A stretch of 42,476 nucleotides of DNA from Planctomycetaceae bacterium (GTDB lineage Bacteria; Planctomycetota; Planctomycetia; Planctomycetales; Planctomycetaceae), in assembly GCA_021732415.1 (NCBI GenBank), contig JAKFVC010000231.1, positions 1 to 42,476 of the forward strand, given 5' to 3'. Made by a program: the position numbers and the translations under genes. Below the pieces are notes generated by a model. That model saw only the letters and a program-made list of their open reading frames with translations. It made no database searches and was not told where the DNA came from. Numbering within the stretch: position 1 is the stretch's first letter; every line of letters begins with the position of its first letter. Positions 7,168 through 14,734 of this stretch are shown piece by piece.

Positions 7168-7433
7168 TCCCCCCGTCCGGCATAGATCGCTTCGCGGCTG
7201 TCATCGATCACATGGTCGAGCACGGGGTGCAAATCGGTCCAACTTTCGAGACGCTCGCGGAACTGAGCCGCCCGACGGGCGGCCGATTCCGTGGGATGAG
7301 CCGGTTCCAGTTCTTCCGCAACGGCCTCCGTGACCACTGCGGCGACGAAGGCTGAGAGATCTTTCCCCGCTGCCGCGGCACGACGAATCAGGATGTTTTC
7401 GACATCCGCCGACAAGGGCAAACTGATGTTCAT
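7164..7433 (-). CDS. VapB-type antitoxin partner
   Basis: An 89-residue protein with the start taken at ATG 7433, where GAGTGAGGAT precedes it. The N-terminus ISLPLSADVENILIRRAAAAGKDLSAFVAAVVTEAVAEEL is a ribbon-helix-helix fold of the type found in antitoxins that dimerise and bind their own promoter. The C-terminal tail DDSREAIYAGRGE is the likely toxin-binding segment. It is followed by vapC with an ATGA overlap. Regulation is presumably by binding its own promoter just upstream of 7433. Confidence 0.85.
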   Translation of the reverse strand: MNISLPLSADVENILIRRAAAAGKDLSAFVAAVVTEAVAEELEPAHPTESAARRAAQFRERLESWTDLHPVLDHVIDDSREAIYAGRGE

Positions 7434-7511
7434 GGGTTGATCCTCACTCCTGATGATGAAACCCAGTTTAACACGGTTCCGAAGTTCGGTCACCGGTTTT
7501 CTGAGAGGGCT

Positions 7512-7772
7512 TCATTCGCCCCGTCCGGCGTAGATCGACTCCCGGCTGTCGTCGAACGTCCCGCACCGGATGCCGTGTGAATCAATGAGTCGATGCAGGG
7601 CCGTCACGAACTCGGCGTGGGATCGTGCGGGCGGCGCGGGGTACGCTTCTTCCAGCGCCAACTCTTCCCTGACCACGTAGCGGATGAATGTTTTGACGTC
7701 CTGCCCTAACTCGGCGGCGCGACGCTGGAACGTGGTCGCGATTTCAGCGGGGAAATGCAGCGTAACATTCAT
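7512..7772 (-). CDS. Second, solitary VapB-like antitoxin
   Basis: An 86-residue ribbon-helix-helix protein (VTLHFPAEIATTFQRRAAELGQDVKTFIRYVVREELALEE) that ends in DDSRESIYAGRGE, almost the same tail as the antitoxin of the vapBC pair about 80 bases downstream. No toxin gene follows it; the next gene is the second antitoxin. It is probably the surviving half of a duplicated toxin-antitoxin module, and could still neutralise VapC or act as an anti-addiction antitoxin. That function is an inference from the shared tail. Confidence 0.8.
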   Translation of the reverse strand: MNVTLHFPAEIATTFQRRAAELGQDVKTFIRYVVREELALEEAYPAPPARSHAEFVTALHRLIDSHGIRCGTFDDSRESIYAGRGE

Positions 7773-8281
7773 GGACCGGAATCCCTTGCGGTTTTGTGGA
7801 GTCTATCACTGTTTCAACATTCCGTCATCGGCTTTCTGCGAAGGGGCGGGCACGACAGCCCGCCGTGAATTCGGGTTCTCGATAGTCTTCAACGACACGG
7901 ATGGCGGCCATGTGGTTCATGCGACTGGCTTCTCAATCCTGTTCCGGTGGGGTGCTCGCCGATGACACCGCGGGTTCTCTGCCCGGAGTTGCAGTGAGGT
8001 GACGAGCACGGGTTCGGTGGGAACTAGGACGATGGGTTGCGGTATTGGGTAGCCCCGTCTCCTGTGAAAGTGGGTGAAGCGCACCGTCCCACACGGCCTC
8101 TTGGATGGGCACGTTAAAGCCGCCGCCGGGCCGGTCAAGCTGCCAAAACGGTTTCCGCGAAGCGGACCCTCCGTTTTTCGCTGTGACCGGGGCGCTGCGC
8201 CCCGGCTCAAGCGGCTTTCAGTTCCGTGCCATCGGGCCGCGATGGGCGCGGTCCGTCACTCAAACCACAGGAGACTGAATC
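7773..8281. other. Gene-free stretch with two small hairpins
   Basis: No convincing gene is seen. It holds a hairpin TCCGC-GAA-GCGGA near 8155-8167 and a strong palindrome CCGGGGCG-CTG-CGCCCCGG near 8187-8205. A good ribosome site (AGGAGA) lies at the right end for the gene at 8282. Promoters for the antitoxin genes (leftward) and the small-gene cluster (rightward) must lie here, but I cannot point to clear boxes. Confidence 0.5.
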
Positions 8282-8494
8282 ATGACCAATACCGAGACCA
8301 ATCCTTCCACCACTTCCAAATCCCCCACCCACGTGGTCTATCACGTTCGCGACAACACCAGCGGAAAAAGTTTCTGGACCCGCATCGGGGCCGCTTGGGC
8401 ACACGCCGACGGGGAGGGCTTCAACCTCCAAGTCGAGTGCGTCCCGCTCGACGGCCGCCTCACCCTCCGTGTCGTCACCGAGACGAAGGAATAA
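8282..8494 (+). CDS. Small conserved plasmid protein, 70 residues
   Basis: Starts at ATG 8282 with AGGAGA 7 bases upstream. After a polar N-terminal tail (residues 1-15) it has the compact motif VVYHVRD, then SGKSFWTRIGAAWAHADGEGFNLQVECVPLDGRLTLRVV. I have an impression of this FWTxIGxAWxHxDGxGFNL pattern from small proteins on conjugative plasmids, but no function is known to me. It is the first of five closely packed genes running to 9400. The fold is probably a small beta-rich domain. Confidence 0.8.
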   Translation: MTNTETNPSTTSKSPTHVVYHVRDNTSGKSFWTRIGAAWAHADGEGFNLQVECVPLDGRLTLRVVTETKE

Positions 8495-8549
8495 CCCTCA
8501 CCGGGCGGGCCTCCGGGTCCGCCCTCCCCTCTCAGAAAGGATTCGACCC

Positions 8550-8810
8550 ATGAAACTCCGTATCGAACAGCTTCAACATCATCGCAATGGTGTGGGCGGC
8601 GCACCCTTCGACGTCCTGATCTTCCGCGATCCCGGCGCAGGACGGATGCTCGGCATCGTTTTCCCGGAACCGGGCCACGTTGCCGTCTTCCACCTCGAAA
8701 AGCTGGCCCTCGGCAATATCGCCTTCGGTGTCAATTCCTGGCGCGGTGACCACTACGAACCGGACTTGCGGAAGGCGATTCAACGCCGTGACGAGGAGGC
8801 TCAATCATGA
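8550..8810 (+). CDS. Small unknown protein, 86 residues
   Basis: Starts at ATG 8550 with AGAAAGGA about 10 bases upstream. The sequence (IEQLQHHRNGVGGAPFDVLIFRDPGAGRMLGIVFPEPGHVAVFHLEKLALGNIAFG, then WRGDHYEPDLRKAIQ) has the repeated beta-strand pattern of a small mixed domain, with no membrane segment or signal. The ending overlaps the next gene by four bases. Not recognised. The N-terminal half matches the generic shape of plasmid-borne proteins that lie downstream of vapBC or ahead of partition genes. Confidence 0.8.
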   Translation: MKLRIEQLQHHRNGVGGAPFDVLIFRDPGAGRMLGIVFPEPGHVAVFHLEKLALGNIAFGVNSWRGDHYEPDLRKAIQRRDEEAQS

Positions 8811-9043
8811 CGCCCCCGCGCGAAGACCCGAACGCCCTCCGGGCAGCCCGTGCCGGGTGCATCCTGATTCACCACCGCAACGGCGAAGACTTGCACACCA
8901 GTTTGGTCGAATTGCTCGCCGATGCGATGCACTGGTGCGACGCCACCGGCGACGATTTTCATCTTGCGTTGGCGCAGGCGTGCCGCCATTACATTCTCGA
9001 ACTCAACGATCAACAACACGACGAAAGGAGACTCCTCCCATGA
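8807..9043 (+). CDS. Small unknown protein, 78 residues
   Basis: Its ATG overlaps the stop of the previous gene (ATGA), and its own stop overlaps the next start in the same way, so it is translationally coupled on both sides. It is helical by composition (LVELLADAMHWCDATGDDFHLALAQACRHYILELN). I do not recognise a motif. The arrangement suggests the members are made in similar amounts. Confidence 0.8.
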   Translation: MTPPREDPNALRAARAGCILIHHRNGEDLHTSLVELLADAMHWCDATGDDFHLALAQACRHYILELNDQQHDERRLLP

Positions 9044-9231
9044 TCCGCTTCATCGGAAACATCACCGTCATTCTCGCCGCCGCCACTCCGGCGGAGGCAC
9101 AACAACGCCTTCACTTTCTGGCGCGGCATCTGCGCGACACCTGCCCCGACATCGAATTCGCTGATCACAACGGCGATGTTGACGACTATGGAGCGGCAGA
9201 GGCGGAATGCGAGGCTTTGCTTGACCGATGA
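9040..9231 (+). CDS. Small unknown protein, 63 residues
   Basis: Starts at ATG 9040, overlapping the previous stop by four bases; GAAAGGAG lies about 10 bases upstream as well. The protein (IRFIGNITVILAAATPAEAQQRL, then HLRDTCPDIEFADHNGDVDDYG) looks like a short alpha/beta unit with an acidic C-terminal half. The hydrophobic start could be mistaken for a signal peptide ending in AEA, but it lacks a positive charge cluster of normal form and the cluster is otherwise cytoplasmic. Function unknown. Confidence 0.75.
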   Translation: MIRFIGNITVILAAATPAEAQQRLHFLARHLRDTCPDIEFADHNGDVDDYGAAEAECEALLDR

Positions 9232-9400
9232 ACCGGATGACATCCTGGACGACCCATTCCATGGCGCGGCGCTGGCTGCGTACGTGGAACTGGCCGCCGC
9301 CTGCGGAGGCGTTCCGGATGTGGAAGCGACACGACGGCTGGCGTTTCGATACTTCGAGGAAGCCCTGGCCGAGAAACACGGACTGTCACCGTGCGGTTGA
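9221..9400 (+). CDS. Small unknown protein (DPFHGAALAAYVEL motif)
   Basis: About 59 residues from a TTG at 9221, which has GAGG six bases upstream and overlaps the previous gene by 11 bases. ATG codons at 9176 and 9188 are in frame but lack ribosome sites and would overlap by about 45-55 bases. The recognisable core is DDPFHGAALAAYVELAAACGGVPDVEATRRLAFRYFEEALAEKH, which reads like a conserved small helical protein family of plasmids. It ends the five-gene cluster and converges with the opposing gene, whose stop lies inside it (overlap 9386-9400). Confidence 0.7.
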   Translation: MTDEPDDILDDPFHGAALAAYVELAAACGGVPDVEATRRLAFRYFEEALAEKHGLSPCG

Positions 9401-9868
9401 GTCCCGCTGTCGCAGACTGCCGATCAGCTTCTCGATCGCCTCGACCTGCATCCGGCCTTCGAAATCATTCCGCCGGACCCAGGCATTCGTCTGACCGGCA
9501 TAATCGGGATGGTAATGGAAGCCCGCCCCTTTGAGGGCGGTCAGTACATCGGCCGACGGCTTCTGCGCGAACTTCACCACGAGCCGCTGTTCCTGCTCGT
9601 CGGTGAGTCGACTGTACCCGCGAGCCGTGTCCGTAACCCAACTCCGGAAGCGACCGCGTTCCGGTTGCGGTTCGGGCGCGCTCTCGTCCACTGAACTCGT
9701 CGGAGGCGCGGTGGTGACCGGCGACTCCTGTAGCGGCGCGTCAGTGGGGGTGCTGTTCGTAAAGACGACCAGTTCGTCGGCTGTCGCAACGGATGAAGCG
9801 ACGGCGGGTGTGGCGTCATTGCTGGGTGGCTCGACTGGCGTGGTCGTCCGTTTCGGTTTTCTGGGCAT
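9386..9868 (-). CDS. Unknown 160-residue protein with disordered N-terminus
   Basis: Starts at ATG 9868 with GGAGG-like sequence (CACACGGAGGAGCC) just upstream. Residues 1-75 are low complexity, rich in Pro, Thr, Ser and Glu, hence disordered. Residues 80-155 form a folded domain: YSRLTDEQEQRLVVKFAQKPSADVLTALKGAGFHYHPDY, then WVRRNDFEGRMQVEAIEKLIGSL. The pattern 'KFxxKPsadvLxaLKxAGFxyhp...WxrrNDxEgr' is reminiscent of short DNA-processing-associated domains carried by large plasmid proteins, but I cannot name it. It lies opposite to its left neighbours and divergent from the partition control region. Confidence 0.75.
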   Translation of the reverse strand: MPRKPKRTTTPVEPPSNDATPAVASSVATADELVVFTNSTPTDAPLQESPVTTAPPTSSVDESAPEPQPERGRFRSWVTDTARGYSRLTDEQEQRLVVKFAQKPSADVLTALKGAGFHYHPDYAGQTNAWVRRNDFEGRMQVEAIEKLIGSLRQRDSTAR

Positions 9869-10423
9869 GGCTCCTCCGTGTGACTAATGGGCTCTGGCAA
9901 GCACCGGTATCACGAGCCTACTCCCTGAATCTCAACAAACCGTTAACGCCCTCGGTCGATGCAGAAACCCACTCATCGAACATGGGGTCGCCTGAAAATC
10001 GTCCCAAAATGAACCATCAAAACATGACCGCTGCCGAGGCCCCGGATGAGTGCTGTCAAATTGAAATTTGCATCAGACATCTTCCCGTAGCGGTGCTATG
10101 GAGTGATTTCACGGTGAAATCACCGGAAATACGCTTTTGCAGAAAAGCGGAAATACGACGATTCCCATCGTCGTCGCTGTGCGTTGCCGGATGGTCGACG
10201 GCACGACGAATCGTAAGATCGGATCGTCGTAAAAGCGAGTTTCCGGTTCGTCGCGGAACTGACGGCCGGGGCAGAACGATGGCGACTCGGCGGCATGCTT
10301 TATTGCGGTGTGACTTTTCAGCCACACCCCGCACGATTTTACGATTCGTCGTAAATCAGGATTTGACCACCGCCGCGAAGCGTGCTATCCGGATCGTCGA
10401 AACAGAACTGCGACGAGGTATGC
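9869..10423. promoter_or_regulatory. Palindrome-rich partition control / centromere-like region
   Basis: This 555-base gene-free stretch upstream of parA is dense in inverted repeats. There is GTGATTTCAC with its complement around a central G at 10103-10123, and ACGACGAT/ATCGTCGT around TCCC at 10155-10174. ACGACGA/TCGTCGT lies at 10203-10230, and TTTACGA/TCGTAAA around TTCG at 10338-10355. CGGAAATACG occurs twice (10124-10133 and 10148-10157). The 10-mer GATTTTACGA at 10335-10344 recurs in front of repA at 11331. Together this fits operators or a parS-type site bound by the RHH partner encoded downstream. Which repeats are bound cannot be decided from sequence. Confidence 0.6.
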
Positions 10424-11056
10424 ATGCGGGTGATTGGATTCTTGAATCAGAAGGGCGGCGTCGGGAAGACGACGCTTGCCGTCCATGTGGCCGACGCCCT
10501 CGCTCGGCAGGGACGCCGAGTGCTGCTCGTCGATGCCGACCCGCAGGGATCGGCCCTCGATTGGGCGGCGTGTCGCCAAGGAGAACCCCGGTTCGCTGTA
10601 GCGGGCTTGCCACGGGCCTCAATTCACAAAGAGTTGCCCGCCCTGGCTCAGGACTATGAATTCGTGCTGATCGATGGTCCGCCGCGGGTCTATGACGTCG
10701 CCAAATCGGCGATCGTCGCGAGTGATTTGGTCCTGATTCCGGTCCAGCCGTCGCCCTATGATGTCTGGGCCGCGAAAGAGATTGTCGACATGTTGCGGGA
10801 CGTCGCGATTTACAAACCGAGTCTCCAATCAGCGTTCGTGATCAACCGGAAGATCGCCAACACGGCTCTTGGCCGGGATGTCACTGAGGCCCTTGCGGAG
10901 TATCCCATTCCAGTGATGGCGTCGGCGATCTGTCAGCGGGTGGCGCTGGCGGAATCGGCCGCCCAGGGACAGACAGTCTTGGAGACGTTGCCGATGCAAG
11001 TCGCAGCTCAGGAGATCGAAGCCCTTGTCGACGAACTGCTGCGGTACTTCCCATGA
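10424..11056 (+). CDS. parA: Plasmid partition ATPase ParA
   Basis: A 210-residue small ParA (type Ib-like) that uses ATP-driven patterning to segregate plasmid copies. Walker A is QKGGVGKTTLAVH near residues 8-20, followed by LLVDADPQGSALDW with the signature DADPQGS, Walker B-like VLIDGPPRVYDV and PVQPSPYDVWAA. It lacks the long N-terminal HTH of type Ia ParAs, so regulation is expected to rest on the small RHH partner encoded next, with which it overlaps by ATGA. Start at ATG 10424, with GACGAGG about 6 bases upstream; longer frames from 10382 have no such site. Confidence 0.95.
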   Translation: MRVIGFLNQKGGVGKTTLAVHVADALARQGRRVLLVDADPQGSALDWAACRQGEPRFAVAGLPRASIHKELPALAQDYEFVLIDGPPRVYDVAKSAIVASDLVLIPVQPSPYDVWAAKEIVDMLRDVAIYKPSLQSAFVINRKIANTALGRDVTEALAEYPIPVMASAICQRVALAESAAQGQTVLETLPMQVAAQEIEALVDELLRYFP

Positions 11057-11325
11057 AGAAGATTGCGTTTGGCACCAAACCCACTTCACGGTCCGGTCAC
11101 GCTACGTTGGATGACTGGGTGGATGACCGCCCCGCGCGGACGACCGAACCGACCAAGCGGCTCACGATCGACGTGCCGGTGTCCCTCCATCAACGGATCA
11201 AAGTGCAATGCACGCTCCAGGGCCAGAACATGGCCGATGTTCTGCGGGCAATCTTACAAAGCCAATTCGGTTTGGACCCAGCGGTCAATGCGGGGGAGGG
11301 ACGACATGATCTCCCACGAACCTGA
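11053..11325 (+). CDS. Ribbon-helix-helix partition partner (ParG/CopG-like)
   Basis: A 90-residue protein. Residues 1-32 are polar and basic, and residues 33-75 (KRLTIDVPVSLHQRIKVQCTLQGQNMADVLRAILQSQFG) form a typical RHH DNA-binding unit. This is the usual second gene of small type Ib par operons: it binds the centromere and represses the operon, while its flexible N-terminus stimulates the ParA ATPase. The ATGA overlap with parA supports the pairing. Its likely targets are the TTTACGA-type repeats upstream of parA and repA. Confidence 0.85.
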   Translation: MKKIAFGTKPTSRSGHATLDDWVDDRPARTTEPTKRLTIDVPVSLHQRIKVQCTLQGQNMADVLRAILQSQFGLDPAVNAGEGRHDLPRT

Positions 11326-11330
11326 AATCC

Positions 11331-11380
11331 GATTTTACGACTCTACGGAAGTACGACAATCCGACGCGACAAAAGTACGA
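11331..11380 (+). promoter_or_regulatory. Repeats in front of repA shared with the par region
   Basis: GATTTTACGA at 11331-11340 is identical to the 10-mer at 10335-10344 upstream of parA. AAGTACGA occurs at 11349-11356 and again at 11373-11380, 24 bases apart, the last one overlapping the repA start codon. The layout suggests that the same RHH protein or RepA itself controls both operons. Confidence 0.45.
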
Positions 11381-12309
11381 TGACCCGGCGTTATCCCCCG
11401 AGAGGCGACAATCAGCCCGATCTGTTCGCCGCGAACTTCGCCGACATCCCGATTCGTGACCAACGGGACACAATGGAGCGGCCGTTCTTCAGTTTGGCCA
11501 AACGGCCGCGATTCACGCCGATCGAATATCACGTCGGCGATGTCTGGGTTGAAGTGAGCGCCAATCCCAAGTTCGGCCTGGCCACGATCTGGGACGCCGA
11601 CATCCTGATCTGGGCATCGACCCAATTGACCGAAGCAATCGATCGGGGTCTCACCCCCAGCCGGACAATCCACTTCCATCCGCATCACTTGCTGAAGTCG
11701 ATCCGCCGACAAACCGGCGGCGAACATTATCGCCGGTTACGGGCGGCACTGGACCGACTGACGCATTCGGCGGTCCGCACGAATATCCGAGCCGAAGGGC
11801 ACAAGAAGGCCGCCTCGTTCCATTGGCTCGAAAGTTGGACAGAGGTTACTGACTCCGCGACCGGCGAGCCAACCGGCATGACACTGACGCTCCCGGACTG
11901 GCTCTTCCAAGGTGTCGTCATGAAAGGGGGAGTCCTTACGATCCACGAAGATTATTTCTTGCTCACCGGCGGGATCGAACGGTGGCTCTATCGCGTGGCG
12001 CGGAAACATGCCGGACATCAAGAAGTCGGATGGCAATTCACGATGAGGCAACTTTATGAGAAATCGGGGGCGAGTTCCCGGTTCTCGGACTTCGCCCTCG
12101 ATGTACGGCAGGTGATTGAAGAGGATGCACTTCCGGAATACACCCTCTCGTTACGGAAGAACGCCGAGGGGGACGAGATCATCAACTTCCTGCGTCGCGA
12201 CAAATTGGCGGTGACTGATCCTCGGTTTGAAACGCCACGCCATCCCCGACGTCGACAAGCCCAGGGACTCACGTCCAAGTCGTTGAAATTCATCAATCCG
12301 GTCACCTGA
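11380..12309 (+). CDS. repA: Replication initiator protein A (RPA family)
   Basis: A 309-residue initiator matching the RPA family found on alphaproteobacterial and planctomycete plasmids. Family blocks seen: DIPIRDQRDTMERPFFSLAKRPR near residue 22, IEYHVGDVWVEVSANPKFGLATIWDADILIW, PDWLFQGVVMKGGVLTIHEDYFLLTGGIERWLYRVARKHAGHQ and SGASSRFSDFALDVRQVIE. The protein should bind the iterons directly downstream and open the origin. Length and all blocks are intact. It starts at ATG 11380 inside a repeat of the upstream control region. The C-terminus is basic (PRHPRRRQAQG), as in DNA-binding initiators. Confidence 0.93.
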   Translation: MTRRYPPRGDNQPDLFAANFADIPIRDQRDTMERPFFSLAKRPRFTPIEYHVGDVWVEVSANPKFGLATIWDADILIWASTQLTEAIDRGLTPSRTIHFHPHHLLKSIRRQTGGEHYRRLRAALDRLTHSAVRTNIRAEGHKKAASFHWLESWTEVTDSATGEPTGMTLTLPDWLFQGVVMKGGVLTIHEDYFLLTGGIERWLYRVARKHAGHQEVGWQFTMRQLYEKSGASSRFSDFALDVRQVIEEDALPEYTLSLRKNAEGDEIINFLRRDKLAVTDPRFETPRHPRRRQAQGLTSKSLKFINPVT

Positions 12310-12311
12310 AT

Positions 12312-12723
12312 ACACGGTCGATTGAGCGCAGATTGAACCGATGTGGAAAAATGTCGTGCCTTCGGACGAACCAACAGCGAGCAAATTGCACGCAAAACCC
12401 GCGCTTCAAGCCAGAAAACCGCGTCAGCAGAGGATGAATGACACGGCAGGGTTACGGATGTGCGGGCACGGTCGATTAAGCGCATGCAACCTGTTACGGT
12501 TCGACGACGGGAACGATGCCAGGATGTGAATTGACACGGTCGATTCAGCGCATATTACACGGTCGATTAGGCGCAACCGGCACGGTCATTTAAGCGCAAT
12601 GGTTCGGCCTATTAGGCGCACGAATCAACGATTTCCGTAGCGACTTCAAGGGCTTGCGAGCGGCTTAACTGTTTAACTTCAAGAGTATTTTAACTTGCTT
12701 AACGAGCAACGAGCTGTGGATAA
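12312..12723. other. oriV: iterons, AT-rich stretch and DnaA box
   Basis: Directly after repA. The 19-bp iteron ACACGGTCGATTNAGCGCA occurs at 12312, 12466, 12534, 12557 and 12580, with a degenerate copy ending in TATTAGGCGCA at 12603-12620. The last four are spaced exactly 23 bases apart, and the 12466-12534 distance is 68 (three turns of that spacing). Next comes an AT-rich segment with repeated TTAACT/TTAACTT (12664-12702), a probable melting site, then the DnaA box TGTGGATAA at 12715-12723. This is a full iteron-type theta origin. Confidence 0.88.
12534..12620 (+). repeat. Four 23-bp-phased RepA iterons
   Basis: Direct copies start at 12534, 12557, 12580 and 12603. They share CACGGTC(G)ATT and (A/G)GCGCA, with the fourth diverged in its first half. 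Two isolated copies lie to the left (12312-12330, 12466-12484) and may serve copy-number control. Confidence 0.9.
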
Positions 12724-13009
12724 GTCGAACGGCGTGACTGCGTCTATCGATGGCACGTCATGATCGAAGAAGTCATTCAAGAACCAATCACTCGGGACTG
12801 CCCAAGAATTCACCGCCGCGAGGCAAAGGGTGACCGAACCAGCAGTTCGCCCTTCCCCGCGCTGCAAGGGCATCACCCGACTATGCGGTTCTCGTATGGG
12901 TTCTTTGATCTCATCTTTATACTTCGACTACTGGACATTCATGGTGAACATTCCTATCTTGCATTGGTCAATTGCCTCTCACCACTCATCCTCATGACGG
13001 GTGCACGAC
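12724..13009. other. Gene-free stretch between oriV and cargo
   Basis: About 285 bases without a convincing gene or strong repeat. It marks the boundary between the plasmid core and the first cargo block and should carry the promoter of the phospholipase-D-like gene. Confidence 0.4.
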
Positions 13010-14734
13010 ATGAAACCGTTTGAAGTCCGCAAGGCCAAATCCGGATTTTCGCTCAAGCTGTTCCGGGGGGAGCGCATGGCTCTGCTCGGGTTTGATGTCG
13101 AGGAACCCGAGGACGATCTCGTCGGCTTCGCTGTGGAGTGCAAGGCTCCTGGGCAGAGCAGTTTTGCTCCGCTGAACAACCGCCTCAAGTTCGATTCGCC
13201 CAATGACGTCGACGGATCTCGCAAGTTCTCGTCGCTGAAAGCCCCCTTTCAGAAATTTCGCTGGGTCCATTTTCCGTTCGACCCGCAGAACGGTACCTAT
13301 CAATACCGCGTCACCAAGATGCACATGCCCAGCGACAACACGCTGAAGAAGGGGACCTCACTCCAACTGGACGTGTCGCTGGCCCCGATCACCTATGATG
13401 GTTTTCTGGATGTCGGATTCACCCGCGGCTTCGCGTCCTCGCAGGCGTTTGCCGACAAATTCAAGGGAACTGGGTCGATCAATGCTTTCGGCAAAACGAT
13501 CATTCCAGCCGATGGAGAGAAAGGACTCGAATTCACCAAGGTCGGCGGTGACGTCTATCGCTGGCTGGGCTTCGAGGCCCATGATCTCCTCTTCGGACTG
13601 TTGGACGAAGCTGTGAACGATCCGCAGATCACTGTCGATGCATTTGCTTACGACTTTAATGAACCGGATATTCTCGACCGGCTGAAGAAGCTCAAAAAGC
13701 GGCTCCGGATCATCATCGACAACTCGCCCGGCGACGGAACGAAGCACGATTCGCCGGACAGCCCCGAGAGCAAGGCGGCGAAGGTTCTCAGCACTTCGGC
13801 TGGAGCGGCTCGTGTGCATCGGACGCACTTTCGCACCTTGCAACACAACAAGGTCTTCATTCTAAAGAAGCAGGGGCAACCTTACAAAGTCCTGCTCGGA
13901 TCGACCAACTTCACGTTCCGCGGGCTGTATATCCAGTCCAACAACGCCCTGGTCTTTCAGCATCCCGAGATCGTCGGCCTGATGTCGCAAGTCTTCGAGG
14001 AGGGTTTCAATGATCCTCAGAATTTCGCGAGCAAGGACCTAGCCAAGAAATGGCATGTGGTCACGTCGCCGCAGGGTTCGTCGTTCCACTTCTGCTTCTC
14101 GCCGCATGACAACACCGATCTATCTCTCAACCCGATCGGGGCGGCAATTGACCAAGCATCCTCTTCCGTGCTGTTTGCCGTCGCGTTCCTGAATCAGGCG
14201 AAATCAGGGGCCGCCCGGAAATCGATTGACCGGTTGATGGCGAGGCCGGTCTTCAGCTATGGCATTTCCGACAAGAGCGGGGGCCTCGAAGTCAAGAAAC
14301 CGGACGGTTCCATCGGACTTGTCCGCTTTGCGGCATTGTCCGAATTCGCACCCCAGCCCTTCAAGCGAGAATGGACCGGTGGCAAGGGGATCAACGTTCA
14401 TCACAAATTCGTGGTCACCGACTTTTCCCTCCCAACGGCGAAGGTCTTTACTGGATCCAGCAATCATTCGGTAAGTGGTGAAAACAACAACGGAGACCAC
14501 CTGCTGATGATCGAGGATCGCAAGATCGCTACCGCCTTTGCCATTGAAGCCTTGCGACTGTTTGACCATCTCCATTTTCGTGTTGCGATGGCCAATGGCG
14601 CCGAACGACCGAAACTGTTTCTCAAGAAACCCGTCGCCATCAGTGGCGAAGCTGCTCCGTGGTTCGCCTCATCCTATGTGCCGGACAGTCAGCGGGAGCG
14701 GGATCGGTTGCTCTTCACGGCCGAGACGGCATGA
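13010..14734 (+). CDS. Phospholipase-D-superfamily protein
   Basis: A 574-residue protein starting at ATG 13010 (a GTG at 13001 is also possible). Residues 1-125 form a beta-rich front domain (KLFRGERMALLGFDVEE, then FDPQNGTYQYRVTKM). The PLD body follows. The first HKD-like motif near residue 285 is LQHNKVFILKK with GSTNFT after it: it has H-x-K but the aspartate is a lysine. The second near residue 465 is VHHKFVVTD with GSSNHS after it, a complete HxKx4D motif. PLD enzymes use two HKD halves to cut phosphodiesters in lipids or nucleic acids; here one half is degenerate, so activity could depend on dimerisation. No signal peptide is seen, so the substrate is cytoplasmic or the protein is released otherwise. 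It opens the cargo block after oriV. Confidence 0.85.
   Translation: MKPFEVRKAKSGFSLKLFRGERMALLGFDVEEPEDDLVGFAVECKAPGQSSFAPLNNRLKFDSPNDVDGSRKFSSLKAPFQKFRWVHFPFDPQNGTYQYRVTKMHMPSDNTLKKGTSLQLDVSLAPITYDGFLDVGFTRGFASSQAFADKFKGTGSINAFGKTIIPADGEKGLEFTKVGGDVYRWLGFEAHDLLFGLLDEAVNDPQITVDAFAYDFNEPDILDRLKKLKKRLRIIIDNSPGDGTKHDSPDSPESKAAKVLSTSAGAARVHRTHFRTLQHNKVFILKKQGQPYKVLLGSTNFTFRGLYIQSNNALVFQHPEIVGLMSQVFEEGFNDPQNFASKDLAKKWHVVTSPQGSSFHFCFSPHDNTDLSLNPIGAAIDQASSSVLFAVAFLNQAKSGAARKSIDRLMARPVFSYGISDKSGGLEVKKPDGSIGLVRFAALSEFAPQPFKREWTGGKGINVHHKFVVTDFSLPTAKVFTGSSNHSVSGENNNGDHLLMIEDRKIATAFAIEALRLFDHLHFRVAMANGAERPKLFLKKPVAISGEAAPWFASSYVPDSQRERDRLLFTAETA

Noticed and set aside
9793-10659. Long plus-strand frame across the partition control region
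   Set aside because: It runs through several palindromes and into parA in another frame; the composition is Arg-rich and shadow-like.
12312-12620. Repeat series as a possible CRISPR array
   Set aside because: The spacers are 4 bases, the repeats are 19 bases and phased at 23 bases, and they lie directly after repA. They are replication iterons.
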